The notes: a model not told the origin generated them from the letters alone. 64,000 nt of DNA from Pararhodonellum marinum (GCF_015354735.1 NZ_JACEFJ010000003.1:62001-126000), one strand, 5' to 3'; numbered from the stretch's first letter, positions 15,985-25,950 are shown. A program made the numbers and translations.

Positions 15985-16953
15985 ATGAAACAGGTAGTTT
16001 TTTACGAAACCGGCTTACCTCAAGAGGTTTTGAAACTCGAAGAAGCACCGATGCCTCAACCCAAACCTCATGAACTCAGGGTGAAGGTAACCGCGCGAAA
16101 CATCAACCCCTCGGACATCATGTTTGTGAGGGGAATGTATGGCATCAGTCCTAAGTTTCCTAGTTCGGCAGGTTTCGAAGCTGTCGGTGAAGTTGATCTG
16201 AGTGATGAGCGTTACACCCATAAAGTGGGTGAGAGGGTGATCTTCACGGCCATTGGGACATGGAAAGAGTATGTCTGTATTCCGGCAGAAATGGCTGTTC
16301 CCGTTCCTGAAGGGATGAGCGACGATGTGGCCTGTCAGGTGTTTATCAATCCCCTCACCGCCTATGGAATGTTGGAAACCAGCGGATTGAGAAGTGGTGA
16401 TTGGCTTTTGGTAACTGCTGGGGCTTCGGCCTTTGGGAAGTTGGCCATCCAATTGGCAAAAGCCAAAGGAATACAGGTGGCCTGTACCGTCAGAAGGGAA
16501 GAGCAGAAAAGTATGCTTGAAGATCTCGGTGCTGACTTGGTCATCAATACAGAGGTGGAAAAACTGCAAAAAGTGATCATGGAAAAAACCGGTCAAGGGG
16601 TAGATGTGGTCTTTGATGCGGTAGGTGGGCTCTTGGGAGCCAAAGCCTTGGCCTGTCTTAAAAACAAAGGTAAAATGATGGTTTTTGGTCTTTTAAGCTT
16701 AGAAAATATACCCCTCAATTCAGGTTTAATGATTTTCAAAGACCTGAAAATTGAAGGTTTCTGGTTGACCTCATGGATGGGAAATTTATCTCCGGAGGAA
16801 AAACAAAAGGCCTTTAAGACAGTTTTCACCCACCTGATGTCTCAGCAAATCAAATTGGATATCGAAGCCAAATACCCCTTGGAAGAGTTTCAGAAAGCCA
16901 TAGAACAATACGAGCAGGGGGGAAGGAATGGGAAAATCATATTGACCTCTTAA
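15985..16953 (+). CDS. MDR-family NADPH:quinone / trans-2-enoyl-CoA reductase-like protein
   Basis: 322 aa medium-chain dehydrogenase/reductase without structural zinc cysteines. The N-terminal GroES-like domain has RNINPSDIMFVRGMYG and FPSSAGFEAVGEV. The Rossmann domain has LLVTAGASAFGKLAIQLAKA (about 139-158), with GASAFG in place of the more usual GGVG. The layout resembles mitochondrial enoyl reductase (MECR/ETR1) and quinone oxidoreductases. It is divergent from the SDR-led acyl-CoA operon by about 210 nt, so a shared regulatory region and an enoyl-CoA reducing role are possible but inferred. It is convergent with the patatin-like gene. Confidence 0.8.
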   Translation: MKQVVFYETGLPQEVLKLEEAPMPQPKPHELRVKVTARNINPSDIMFVRGMYGISPKFPSSAGFEAVGEVDLSDERYTHKVGERVIFTAIGTWKEYVCIPAEMAVPVPEGMSDDVACQVFINPLTAYGMLETSGLRSGDWLLVTAGASAFGKLAIQLAKAKGIQVACTVRREEQKSMLEDLGADLVINTEVEKLQKVIMEKTGQGVDVVFDAVGGLLGAKALACLKNKGKMMVFGLLSLENIPLNSGLMIFKDLKIEGFWLTSWMGNLSPEEKQKAFKTVFTHLMSQQIKLDIEAKYPLEEFQKAIEQYEQGGRNGKIILTS

Positions 16954-16970
16954 AGGGATTTCTGCTTGAT

Positions 16971-18752
16971 TTACAGCCAGAATTTCTCCTCCTCTTTAAG
17001 TCCAGCAAGGTATTCCTTGGCCTGCTCATGGCCCTTTTTGACTACCTTTTCCCATTTGCTGTCTTCAAGCATGCTTACCGCCCGAAGGTTGATTTCAAAG
17101 TAAAGGGAAACCTTGGACTTGGTGATTTCCTCCTTTTGCCGGCTGTTGAAGGTCATGGAATTGACCATTACCGTGGTCACCACCGGATTGTCAAATTTCT
17201 TTTTCTTGGAGAAGTTTCCTTTGATCTGCTCCCAAACTGAAGGCAATTTATTGAAATCCACCTGATGGGGTTCTGCACCCGTAATGGTGATGGCGATGAT
17301 TTGTTTAACAGGGTAACGGTACATCGGATCTATGGGCAGGTTATCGGAACTGCCTCCGTCCACATAGACCTCATCATCAATAATGACCGGTGGAAAGGTA
17401 CCGGGAAGAGAAAAACTGGCTCCAACTTTTTCAGGAATAGCCCCGGTATAGTGCAGTTTGATTTCAGTGTTGGTGTAATTGGAGGCCGCACAATAGGTAT
17501 TGACCCAAAGGTCTTCCAAAGCGGTGTGGCCAAATATGTTTTTTAGTTGGTCATCTATCTCATTGGTTTTCTTTTTTATGGAAATCGGGGTAAAATAGTT
17601 TCCTGTACCCAGATTGCTTTCAGCTGCTTGTCTGCAAATAGATTGAATGTCGTCAAAATCAAAATCCGAAAAGGTCATACCTGTTCCATACAAAGCGCCT
17701 GCACCGGTGCCTCCTACAAAATCAACTTCCATTCCTGCTTCCATTAAAGCTTTTACAGCACCTACCAAAGCATATCCTTTGATACCTAGTCCACCTAAAA
17801 CCATTCCCACTGCCGTATTGGTCAGTATTCTGGCCAGTCTTCTCAAGTCACCTACATGGTTTTTACGAGCATGGATGTGCAAGTGAATGTTTCTGTCTTT
17901 CAGCCAACGCAAGGTATCGGTTGGGATAGGTGCATTTTCGGGGTGAACCAATAGGAGATAGGTCTTTTTATGCAGCAGGTCATGGTCATAAATGCCCAGC
18001 TCCTTTTCAATTGGTTGAATGTCGGCTTCAGCGGTGAATGCTGAAAGGATAAGGACCAAATCGGCGTGTAACAAGCATTCTTTTGACCATTCTAAATCAC
18101 CATAATTACACACCATAAGGTTTACACCGTTGTGGTTTTCCAAAACTTCAAAAAGGTCTTTCTCTTTCCCAGCTGGTTCAGCTTTTTCTATCAATTTCGT
18201 AGGCAAAAAGTCCTTATCTATCCTTTCTTTGATCGCCTTAAGCCAGTAGGCACTTTCCAAGTCATCCTGGAGCGGAATTATGGCAATGTTTTTCGGAGCA
18301 GCTTCGATGTTTTGCTGAAGGACATTCCTTCTGAGTCTTTGGATCACAAATCGGGTCAATGCACTGGCAAATTCAGGGTTTTTTGCCACTACAGCATGAT
18401 ACTCAGCCTTTGAAATTTCTAGAACAAGGGATTTTCGAATAGCCACTACCGCTGCCATTCTCGGTTCACTGGTAAACAAGGCCATTTCTCCCACAGGTTC
18501 TCCCTCAGCAATATCCCCCAAGATGACAGTTCCATGTTGATCCTGGTGCAAAGCTCTCAATCTTCCAGACAGCACCAAATACAAATCGTGTTGCATGTCG
18601 CCTTGTTGCAACAGGTAATCTCCTGCGTCGAGAGATATTTTTTTGCTGCGGTCAAATATTTGATTCAAACTGGCAGTATCCAAATCGCCGAAAATCTGAA
18701 TGAGTAACTTTTTGTAATGTTCGTCAAATTGATGGCTTATTTCCATATTCAA
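16971..18752 (-). CDS. Cyclic-nucleotide-binding, patatin-like protein with altered nucleophile
   Basis: 593 aa. Residues about 20-140 form a cNMP-binding domain (AGDYLLQQGDMQHDLYLVLS, GEPVGEMALF). About 150-300 is a linker domain. About 316-500 is a patatin domain (GMVLGGLGIKGYALVGAVKA). The usual GxSxG nucleophile elbow reads GGTGAG here: the codon at 17703-17705 is GGT, so Gly350 stands where Ser is expected. The oxyanion loop is GLGIKG rather than GGGxRG. The second catalytic residue is kept (VDGGSSDN, Asp465). It resembles neuropathy-target-esterase-type bacterial proteins but is probably not a serine lipase. It starts 9 nt after the sensor-kinase stop, so the two form an operon. Confidence 0.88.
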   Translation of the reverse strand: MNMEISHQFDEHYKKLLIQIFGDLDTASLNQIFDRSKKISLDAGDYLLQQGDMQHDLYLVLSGRLRALHQDQHGTVILGDIAEGEPVGEMALFTSEPRMAAVVAIRKSLVLEISKAEYHAVVAKNPEFASALTRFVIQRLRRNVLQQNIEAAPKNIAIIPLQDDLESAYWLKAIKERIDKDFLPTKLIEKAEPAGKEKDLFEVLENHNGVNLMVCNYGDLEWSKECLLHADLVLILSAFTAEADIQPIEKELGIYDHDLLHKKTYLLLVHPENAPIPTDTLRWLKDRNIHLHIHARKNHVGDLRRLARILTNTAVGMVLGGLGIKGYALVGAVKALMEAGMEVDFVGGTGAGALYGTGMTFSDFDFDDIQSICRQAAESNLGTGNYFTPISIKKKTNEIDDQLKNIFGHTALEDLWVNTYCAASNYTNTEIKLHYTGAIPEKVGASFSLPGTFPPVIIDDEVYVDGGSSDNLPIDPMYRYPVKQIIAITITGAEPHQVDFNKLPSVWEQIKGNFSKKKKFDNPVVTTVMVNSMTFNSRQKEEITKSKVSLYFEINLRAVSMLEDSKWEKVVKKGHEQAKEYLAGLKEEEKFWL

Positions 18753-18761
18753 TTGATTTAG

Positions 18762-21700
18762 TTATCGGGTTTCATCTAAAATAGGTAAAATAATCGTAAA
18801 AACTGCGCCTTTTACTCCATTTGGATCATTATGGAAGGCTTCCGGATCAGGCTGGTAATTGCTGACTTTCAGTTCGCCACCGTGGGATTTTATGATATCA
18901 TAACTCAAAGAAAGCCCCAAACCGGTACCTTTTCCAGTGGGTTTGGTGGTAAAAAAGGGCTGAAAAATTTTATCAAGGATTTCTTGGGCAATTCCTGGAC
19001 CGTTATCGGCTATGGAGATAGACACTTTGTTCCCAAGATTCTCTGTTTTTAATTTTACCAAAGGTCTGCATTGACCCTTCTCACCGTGAATTGATACTTC
19101 CTCGGTAGCGTAGAAAGCATTGTTGAAAATGTTAAGCAGCACCCTGCCAATGTCTTGAGGAATCACTTTGACTTTTGGAAGGGTAGTATCCAAGTCAGTT
19201 TCGTAATCGGCATCAAAATCTTTGTTGTTGGATTTAATGCCCTGGTAAGCAAGCCTTAGATATTCCTCAGCCAATGCATTGATGTCAGTAGGAATTTTTT
19301 TTCCACTGCTTTTGCCACTGTGCAGCAACATGCCTTTGACGATGGAATCCGCTCTTTTTCCGTGGAATTTGATTTTCTGCAAGTTTTGTCTGATGTCATT
19401 CAGTATTTCTGCTTCCAAATCAGGATTTCTTCGGGGTTTCTCCTTTTCATCCTTGAGCTCTTCAAACAACTCTTCACTGACCTCAGAAAAATTATTCACA
19501 AAGTTCAGTGGATTTTGAATTTCATGGGCAATTCCAGCAGTCAATTGTCCCAATGAAGCCATTTTTTCAGATTGGATCAACTGAGCCTGAGTGGATTTCA
19601 GCGTTTCATGTGTCTTTTCCAACTCATGGTATGCTTTTTCAATCTCTTTTGCCTGTTCCAGTTCTCTTTCTCTAGCTTTGTCTCTTTCTTTGCGTATGGC
19701 CCGTGCATGTTGAAATACATGAACCCTCCAAATGATAAAAACAACCGAGACAAAATATAGGACATAGGCCCACCATGACCGGTACCATGGGGGTAAAACC
19801 TCAAAGGAAAAAGTTTCCACCTGTGACCATTGTTTGGCAGCTATTTCTCCAGTGCCTTTATACCGGCCCATAACCCTAAAAGTGTAATTCCCTTCTTTGA
19901 TGTTGCCAAAAGTGGCATGGTTTCTTTCGATAACCGGGCTCCAGTCCTTATCGTAGCCTTCCAATTGATACCTATATTCGATCAGACTTGGCTTTGCAAG
20001 TTCATCTGATCCAAAAGAGATGGTAATGTGATTGTGGTTATATGGAAGTTTCAACTTTTCGGGAACAGGGTCATGGGCTGTTACATCTGAAAATTTAACG
20101 CCTTTGAAACGGTCTTTCAGTATTTTTCTTTCCTCCGATGTAAGACTGCGACCCAAAGTCCTGATTTCTTCGTTTTGTATGACAGAATTTGGGCTCAATT
20201 CATTTTCTGAGCCTATTTGGGAAACCTCAGCCAAGGTACTCCAACTTATCACCTCCTCGTTGAGTCGAATCTGTTTGATCTTAAGAATCGGTTTCGAGGT
20301 TTTCTTTTTTACCTTATCGTAATCCAGTTTGACAAGGGCTGTCTTGTTGCTGCCAGTACCTGCCCAGATTGTTCCTTTGCTGTCTTTGTAGAGTGCACCA
20401 CTGTTTATGTCCTTGACAGGATAATCAAAGTGGGTGTTGTAAATTTCCAATTCCTCCCGGATATCAGCAAAAGGAATACTTAAGTTTGAAGAAGGAATGA
20501 CTGTAAAACCCTGATTGGTTCCAATAAAAAGATTTCCGCTATCGTCCAAAAGTAAGCCATACACTGTATCATCTGATAAGCCATGGAAAGTGGTAAAATT
20601 CGAAAATTTCTCACCATCGTAACGGCTTACACCAGCCCCTTGGGTAGCAAACCAAAGCTGCCCTTCCTGGTCTTCCAAAATGCTCCATACAATATCATTC
20701 CCTAATCCATTTTCATGATCATACGGGTGAAAAGCCTCACCATCAAATTGATAAGCACCTCCTCCAAGGGTTCCGATCCACAGGTCCCCGTTCTTTACTT
20801 GAGTAATGGAGGATATATCAGGGGAGGAGAGTCCTTGATCGGAGGAGAAATGGGTAAAGGACCTTCCATCAAATTTAACCAACCCATGGGAAACGGTCCC
20901 AATCCAAATATTCCCAAAACTGTCTTCTTCAAGACTCAAAATGGCATTTCCAGGCAAACCATTTTCTGTAGTATATTGAAACAGGGAGGTGCCATCAAAT
21001 TTTAACAATCCCTCATTCCCGGTACCCATCCACACATTACCCTTTTGATCAGTAAAGAGACAGAGTATGTCATCGGAGGGAAATCCCATGGAACTGTTGT
21101 ATGTAGTAAAACCCAGCCCATCAAAAATAGAAATTCCAAAACCAAGTGATCCTAGCCAAATCCGCCCCGTTTTGTCTTCAGTAATACAACGAATTAAATT
21201 ATTTGCCAGTCCCTGCTCACTGGTAAGTTTGCTAAAAGCAGACCCTCCAAATCGGGAAACTCCCCCACCACCGGTACCAAACCACAAATTCCCTGAGAAA
21301 TCTACTGTAATGGACTCTACCACATCATGGGCCAGTCCCTGTCCGGTGCTGTAGGTCTTAAATCCATTTCCATCAAAGAAAGAAATTCCGCCTCCTCCAG
21401 TACCCATCCATATATTTCCACCAAGATCCTCCGCCATGCACCATACGGTATTGTTCCCAAGTCCATCCGCTGTGGTATATCTCATAATTTGATCACCATC
21501 ATATTGAAAAATGCCGTTTTCCTGAACATTGAACCATATATTTCCTTTTTGGTCCTCCAGTAGACTGTAAATAGAGCCGGTGATGGTGGGATCTATTACC
21601 CTAAAATCAGAAAACTTTTCATTTTTATAAATTGATAAGCCCCCGGTCGTGCCAATCCAAATCGACCCACGATTGTCCTCCAACAGCCTTATGATGGTAT

Positions 21701-22448
21701 TGCCAGCCAACCCATCAGAGGAAGTGAAGTTGGTAAAAGTTTCACCATCAAATTTATCCAAACCTCCCAAACCGGTTCCTATCCAAAGCATTCCTTTAGT
21801 ATCCCTTAAAAGGCTGTACACCACATCGCTGGATAGGCCATTCTTGGAGGAGAAGTTGGTGAAAGATTTTCCATCATAGATGGAAAATCCACCTCCATTG
21901 GTACCGATCAAAAGATTTCCTGAAGGATCTAAATACAAGCAGTTGATGGTATTGTTGGGCAAGCCGTGTAAAGTACTGAAATTGGTAAAGCCCAAACCAT
22001 CATATCTTGAAATACCCCCGCCATATGTTCCAAACCAAATATTTCCCTGCTTATCCATTACTGAAGAAGTGATGGCATCCAGAGCCAATCCATCATCTGT
22101 TGAAAGCGTGTGGAAATTAGAGACACCTCCATCTCCCATGATAAATGGCTTACCATCTTTTCCAAGAATGGGTTGACCTTGATCATTTTTAAGATAGGGA
22201 AGTGGAATTTTTTGACCCAAAGTGTTAAAGTTGAATGAAATTTTTACCGGGGAAGGCATATCTTCTAGAAGTATCACCTTAGGTTTCAAAGAATCAGGAA
22301 GGTTATCCAAATACACTGCCTCTTTAGGAATAAAAAAAGTAAGATTCTCTTTCTGTGAAATGTCAATGTCCAAATCGGAAGACTTATAATTTTGACATGC
22401 AGCCAACCCCAGCCCCATTCCGATCAAAACTAAGTCTCTACATTTCAT
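18762..22448 (-). CDS. Propeller-type sensor histidine kinase (Reg_prop + Y_Y_Y + HisKA + HATPase)
   Basis: 1228 aa from the ATG at 22448; in-frame ATGs at 22481 and 22532 are possible. The chosen start gives a signal ending LGLAAC, a lipobox. Then come about 14 ligand-binding-propeller repeats (GNIWFGTYGGGISRYDG type; about 105-690) and a Y_Y_Y domain (about 830-910). One span lies near 925-945 (WWAYVLYFVSVVFIIW), followed by a coiled coil and HisKA with the phospho-His box GIAHEIQNPLNFVNNF. The HATPase boxes are NNAFYATEE, DNGPGIA and GKGTGLGLSLSYD. There is no receiver or DNA-binding domain, so it needs a partner response regulator elsewhere. It is co-transcribed with the patatin-like gene 9 nt downstream. 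Confidence 0.88.
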   Translation of the reverse strand: MKCRDLVLIGMGLGLAACQNYKSSDLDIDISQKENLTFFIPKEAVYLDNLPDSLKPKVILLEDMPSPVKISFNFNTLGQKIPLPYLKNDQGQPILGKDGKPFIMGDGGVSNFHTLSTDDGLALDAITSSVMDKQGNIWFGTYGGGISRYDGLGFTNFSTLHGLPNNTINCLYLDPSGNLLIGTNGGGFSIYDGKSFTNFSSKNGLSSDVVYSLLRDTKGMLWIGTGLGGLDKFDGETFTNFTSSDGLAGNTIIRLLEDNRGSIWIGTTGGLSIYKNEKFSDFRVIDPTITGSIYSLLEDQKGNIWFNVQENGIFQYDGDQIMRYTTADGLGNNTVWCMAEDLGGNIWMGTGGGGISFFDGNGFKTYSTGQGLAHDVVESITVDFSGNLWFGTGGGGVSRFGGSAFSKLTSEQGLANNLIRCITEDKTGRIWLGSLGFGISIFDGLGFTTYNSSMGFPSDDILCLFTDQKGNVWMGTGNEGLLKFDGTSLFQYTTENGLPGNAILSLEEDSFGNIWIGTVSHGLVKFDGRSFTHFSSDQGLSSPDISSITQVKNGDLWIGTLGGGAYQFDGEAFHPYDHENGLGNDIVWSILEDQEGQLWFATQGAGVSRYDGEKFSNFTTFHGLSDDTVYGLLLDDSGNLFIGTNQGFTVIPSSNLSIPFADIREELEIYNTHFDYPVKDINSGALYKDSKGTIWAGTGSNKTALVKLDYDKVKKKTSKPILKIKQIRLNEEVISWSTLAEVSQIGSENELSPNSVIQNEEIRTLGRSLTSEERKILKDRFKGVKFSDVTAHDPVPEKLKLPYNHNHITISFGSDELAKPSLIEYRYQLEGYDKDWSPVIERNHATFGNIKEGNYTFRVMGRYKGTGEIAAKQWSQVETFSFEVLPPWYRSWWAYVLYFVSVVFIIWRVHVFQHARAIRKERDKARERELEQAKEIEKAYHELEKTHETLKSTQAQLIQSEKMASLGQLTAGIAHEIQNPLNFVNNFSEVSEELFEELKDEKEKPRRNPDLEAEILNDIRQNLQKIKFHGKRADSIVKGMLLHSGKSSGKKIPTDINALAEEYLRLAYQGIKSNNKDFDADYETDLDTTLPKVKVIPQDIGRVLLNIFNNAFYATEEVSIHGEKGQCRPLVKLKTENLGNKVSISIADNGPGIAQEILDKIFQPFFTTKPTGKGTGLGLSLSYDIIKSHGGELKVSNYQPDPEAFHNDPNGVKGAVFTIILPILDETR

Positions 22449-22670
22449 TTTCTTAGAAGGTTTTGAAAGAAAACAATTCATACAAATTAAGGCAGCTTCA
22501 TTCTGATTCAATTTGAAAATTGAATCAAACAATCAAAACTACCTTCATCCATTTTGGTTTATGGTCTGCCCTATATTTGGAAATCTTTTACTGAGCTCTT
22601 ATCCTATGGGATTGAAAATAATTTATTACCCTATTCTCAAATCTCAAAGAAAGGAGGGAATTGAAAATGA

Positions 22671-23090
22671 TCATCTTATGATAATCCTTGGAGGAGACTG
22701 ACCCCGGGCATAGACCCCATCCACTTGAATGTATACCTCGTATTCATAAGTGCCATCCGTAGCGGTTCTAAGTACAGGAAGTGTCCTGTTTCTTCCATCT
22801 TTGATTTCAAAAGTGGCATTACCAAATAATTTTGGGTCAGGAAAAGAGAGTGTTACTGCAGAGCCTTCTACATCCCATCGAATCCTATCCCCCTTATTGG
22901 CAATGATATCGCTTTGGTTTTCATCATCGGGAAAAACCACTCTCCATTCCTCATTTATTTTTTTGACAACCAGGCGGTGGACCACAGGACGATGAAATTC
23001 TTCGTTGACTTCAAATGTTTTCGGAATTGGACTAGAGAACAATAGGCAAAAACCCAGCAGCAGGCTATTAAAAATCAAGAACGTTTTCAT
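22671..23090 (-). CDS. Small exported protein, possible cupredoxin-like fold
   Basis: 139 aa from the ATG at 23090, the start that gives a clean signal peptide (MKTFLIFNSLLLGFCLLFSS). The upstream extension lacks signal character. The mature part is beta-rich: HRPVVHRLVVKKINEEWRVV, GDRIRWDVEGSAVTLSFPD, GTYEYEVYIQVDGVYARG. The phrase GDRIRWDVEG followed by a final YEYEVYIQVDG strand recalls plastocyanin-like folds. The copper ligand set (His-Cys-His-Met) is not evident, so electron transfer is doubtful. It stands alone on the minus strand about 220 nt upstream of the kinase start. The function is not recognised. Confidence 0.65.
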   Translation of the reverse strand: MKTFLIFNSLLLGFCLLFSSPIPKTFEVNEEFHRPVVHRLVVKKINEEWRVVFPDDENQSDIIANKGDRIRWDVEGSAVTLSFPDPKLFGNATFEIKDGRNRTLPVLRTATDGTYEYEVYIQVDGVYARGQSPPRIIIR

Positions 23091-23395
23091 GTGTGTGTAA
23101 GTAATTATGGAACAAATAGGAGAAAAGAAATATGACCTGACATCCAAACAAAAGAACAAATTTTGTAAGACATCGAAAGTTTAAGGAATGTAAGGAATTA
23201 ATCGATAAAATAAAATCTGAATACATGTATTTCTGCCAAAAACCAAATTAAATTTTTCATTTAGTTTGAGAAATCTCGTAAAAAAGTCTGTCAAAAAGCA
23301 GGATAAACTTTTGACATAGGGATGCCAAGCAAAGAATTTGAATTTACAGCACACGCTAATAAACTAAAAAATCTAATTGAATAAATAGACCAATT
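23091..23395. other. Intergenic region, nothing recognised
   Basis: 305 bp, AT-rich, between two leftward genes. I see no coding frame, hairpin terminator, repeat or RNA gene. It probably holds the promoter of the small exported protein gene. Confidence 0.5.
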
Positions 23396-23686
23396 TTATT
23401 CTACCCCCTGCAAGATGATCATTTTGGTTTCTGCTGCTTTTTGCCTTATGGCTTTTGCTTCAGCATAGGCATCCGAATACCACCAAGCCTCGGCCTTCTC
23501 CACGTCTGGAAATTCCAACAAAACCATTCGCTCTGGTTCCCATTGCCCTTCAAGGGTTACAGTAGGGCCTCCCCTGACCACAAATTTCCCATCATAGGCT
23601 GCTATCGAGGTTGGGGTTAGCTTTTTGTAGCCTTCGTAGGCATCGGGATCTTTGATGATTATTTCGACCAAAACAAATGCAGGCAT
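23396..23686 (-). CDS. DUF1330 domain protein
   Basis: 96 aa, the full length of the DUF1330 family (dimeric alpha-beta barrel fold). It shows the family layout: MPAFVLVEIIIKDPDAYEGY at the start, then KFVVRGGPTVTLEGQW, RMVLLEFPDVEKAEAWWYS and YAEAKAIRQKAA. It is cytosolic. The biochemical role of the family is unknown. It lies 62 nt downstream of a TetR-type regulator gene on the same strand, so it may be part of that regulator's transcript. Confidence 0.88.
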   Translation of the reverse strand: MPAFVLVEIIIKDPDAYEGYKKLTPTSIAAYDGKFVVRGGPTVTLEGQWEPERMVLLEFPDVEKAEAWWYSDAYAEAKAIRQKAAETKMIILQGVE

Positions 23687-23748
23687 ACTTAAATGAGGTT
23701 AGCGTTGGATATATTTATAAGGGTTGTTTGAGATAACTATGGTTGGGT

Positions 23749-24453
23749 TTAAAACAAACTTCCCTGCACCACCTGAGCCCTTTGAGCCTGAATGGTTCCC
23801 TTCAACATATCGTGCAGCAGCCTGATAAATCCCAATCTCCAGTTTTCAGAATTGATTTTGATTTCTTTTTTCTCGTAAGCCACAGGACCGCTTAGCCTTT
23901 CAAAACCGATCATCATGGTCCAAACCGTGTAAAAGGTTATGGTCGGCTGCAAATCCGGCCGCATGCTTCCGTCTTTGATGCCATGAGAAATCAACTGTAC
24001 CCCGATTTTGGCCACATCATGATGGATTTCCAAAAGTCGCTGAAAATGCTCGCTTTCCAAAATCAGAGGATCTATCTGACTGCGGAGATTTTCGTCCACA
24101 TAAAGTCTCATGATCCCCATAAAATTCAATATGGCATCATAGTACATCCTCTGCGTTCTTGTAAAGTCAAAATAACCATTGACCAATGCAGTGATCATCT
24201 CAAGACCTGACTTTCCTTTAGATCTTAGGATATCTCTGAAGACGTCTTTCAGTTCCTCAAATCCTTTTTTTGTAACAGCCATGTAGAGATCTTCCTTGTT
24301 TTTGAAATAAAAATAAGTGAGCCCCTTACTGATTTTGGCTCCTTTGGATACTTCCTCCATCTTGGTTGCATGGAAGCCTTTTTCTGTAAAAAGCTTAATG
24401 GCTGATTCTAAAATCAGCTTTTCTTTCAGTTCTTTTTTTTCAGTTATTCCCAT
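23749..24453 (-). CDS. TetR/AcrR family transcriptional regulator
   Basis: 234 aa. The N-terminal TetR helix-turn-helix spans about residues 10-57 (LILESAIKLFTEKGFHATKM, ISKGLTYFYFKNKEDLYMAV). The C-terminal all-helical part is a ligand-binding and dimerisation domain resembling the YcdC/FadR-like C-terminal type (GFERLSGPVAYEKKEI). It probably represses nearby genes or itself. The neighbouring DUF1330 gene is the closest candidate target. The effector is unknown; related Bacteroidota regulators often sense acyl-CoAs, but nothing in the sequence settles that here. Confidence 0.88.
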   Translation of the reverse strand: MGITEKKELKEKLILESAIKLFTEKGFHATKMEEVSKGAKISKGLTYFYFKNKEDLYMAVTKKGFEELKDVFRDILRSKGKSGLEMITALVNGYFDFTRTQRMYYDAILNFMGIMRLYVDENLRSQIDPLILESEHFQRLLEIHHDVAKIGVQLISHGIKDGSMRPDLQPTITFYTVWTMMIGFERLSGPVAYEKKEIKINSENWRLGFIRLLHDMLKGTIQAQRAQVVQGSLF

Positions 24454-24628
24454 CAGGATGTTATTGGATCAAAGTCAAAAAACTTGACCAAGATTCAAAG
24501 TAAATAAATTTCACGATAATTTGTTGTAATTACCCTGAAAAAATGAACAAAATAGGAGGGAAGACCCTAAATCTTACTGCTGTTTACCACTTGGCTCCCA
24601 AAATTTAAGTAATACAAAGTAAACATCC

Positions 24629-25921
24629 CTAGGTCACCTTGATGATGAAATAGTTTTTCTTACCCTTTTGAACCAACAAATACTGGTTTTGGAGTAGAGG
24701 AAAATCCAAACTTTGGTTGGGGTCGGGCATCTTTTCTTTGTTTATGCCAAGTCCACCACCCAAAATCATTTTTCGAGCTTCTCCTTTCGAACTGAAAATT
24801 AGACCTTGTCCATGTTCACCAACAAGATCCAGCACAGTGGGTATGGCATCATAATCGGTACGGGAAATACTTAATTGGGGCACCCCTTCAAATACCTGAA
24901 GAAAGGTGCGCTCATCCAATGAAGCCAGATCCTCTGTGGATGATTTGCCGAATAGAATTTCGGAGGCCTTTAAGGCCATTTCGTAATCCGATTCGCTGTG
25001 GACCAAGATGGTGATTTCTTTGGCCAATGTTTTCTGAAGGATCCGCTGATGGGGAGCCTCTGCATGGGATTTTTCAAGACCTTGGATTTCATTTTGATCC
25101 AAAGTGGTGAAAATACGGATGTAGCGACCGGCATCTTCATCACTGACGTTGAGCCAGAATTGGTAAAATGCATAGGGTGAGGTTTTATCAGGATCCAGCC
25201 ACACACTTCCTCCTTCGGTCTTGCCAAATTTGGTCCCATCGGCTTTGGTAATTAAAGGGACCGTAAGGGCAAAAGCCGAACCACCCCCCATTCTTCGGAT
25301 CAATTCAGTCCCGGTCACAATATTGCCCCACTGATCGGAACCTCCCAATTGCATGGTACAATTGCGGTTTTTCCATAGATGATAAAAATCATAGCCCTGA
25401 ATCAGTTGGTAAGAAAATTCGGTGAATGAAAGGCCGCTTCCTTCTTCAATCCGTCTTTTCACACTGTCTTTGGCCATCATATAATTGACCGTGATGTGTT
25501 TTCCTACTTCTCTGATAAAATCTAAAAATGAGAATTCAGCCATCCAATCGTAATTGTTGACCAGTTCGGCTTTGTTGGCTGCATAAGAACTGAAATCCAA
25601 AAATTTGCCCAGTTGTCTTTTGATGGCGGAGATGTTGGTATCCAAGGTTTTCTTGTCCAGGAGGTTTCTCTCAGCTGACTTAAAGGAAGGGTCCCCAATC
25701 ATGCCGGTGGCTCCGCCTACCAAGGCAAAAGGCTTATGACCTGAGCGTTGAAAATGAAGCAAAGTCATCACCCCAACCAAATGGCCTATGTGCAAGGAAT
25801 CCGCGGTAGGATCAAAGCCTAAGTAGGCTGCTGCCATTCCTTGCTTCAGGTGATCTTCAATTCCAGGGGTCATGTCCTGTAACATGCCTCTCCACTTGAG
25901 TTCGTCTATAAAATCATTCAT
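24629..25921 (-). CDS. tyrS: Tyrosine--tRNA ligase
   Basis: 430 aa class I aminoacyl-tRNA synthetase. The HIGH motif is LHIGH (residues 43-47) after [10 protein letters not shown]. The tyrosine-binding region includes [11 protein letters not shown] and [11 protein letters not shown]. The KMSKS equivalent is KFGKT (about 231-235), as in bacterial TyrRS. The C-terminal S4-like RNA-binding domain is present ([31 protein letters not shown]). It charges tRNA-Tyr in the cytosol. It is divergent from nothing and lies in a leftward run. A TATCTTTG promoter box lies about 30 nt upstream. Confidence 0.95.
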   Translation of the reverse strand: MNDFIDELKWRGMLQDMTPGIEDHLKQGMAAAYLGFDPTADSLHIGHLVGVMTLLHFQRSGHKPFALVGGATGMIGDPSFKSAERNLLDKKTLDTNISAIKRQLGKFLDFSSYAANKAELVNNYDWMAEFSFLDFIREVGKHITVNYMMAKDSVKRRIEEGSGLSFTEFSYQLIQGYDFYHLWKNRNCTMQLGGSDQWGNIVTGTELIRRMGGGSAFALTVPLITKADGTKFGKTEGGSVWLDPDKTSPYAFYQFWLNVSDEDAGRYIRIFTTLDQNEIQGLEKSHAEAPHQRILQKTLAKEITILVHSESDYEMALKASEILFGKSSTEDLASLDERTFLQVFEGVPQLSISRTDYDAIPTVLDLVGEHGQGLIFSSKGEARKMILGGGLGINKEKMPDPNQSLDFPLLQNQYLLVQKGKKNYFIIKVT

Positions 25922-25950
25922 GCTTAACTATTCCTCGGTCAATTTGAGCG

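Noticed and set aside
16015-16596. 193-codon antisense frame within the MDR reductase gene
   Set aside because: It overlaps a clear family member completely and shows no domain of its own.
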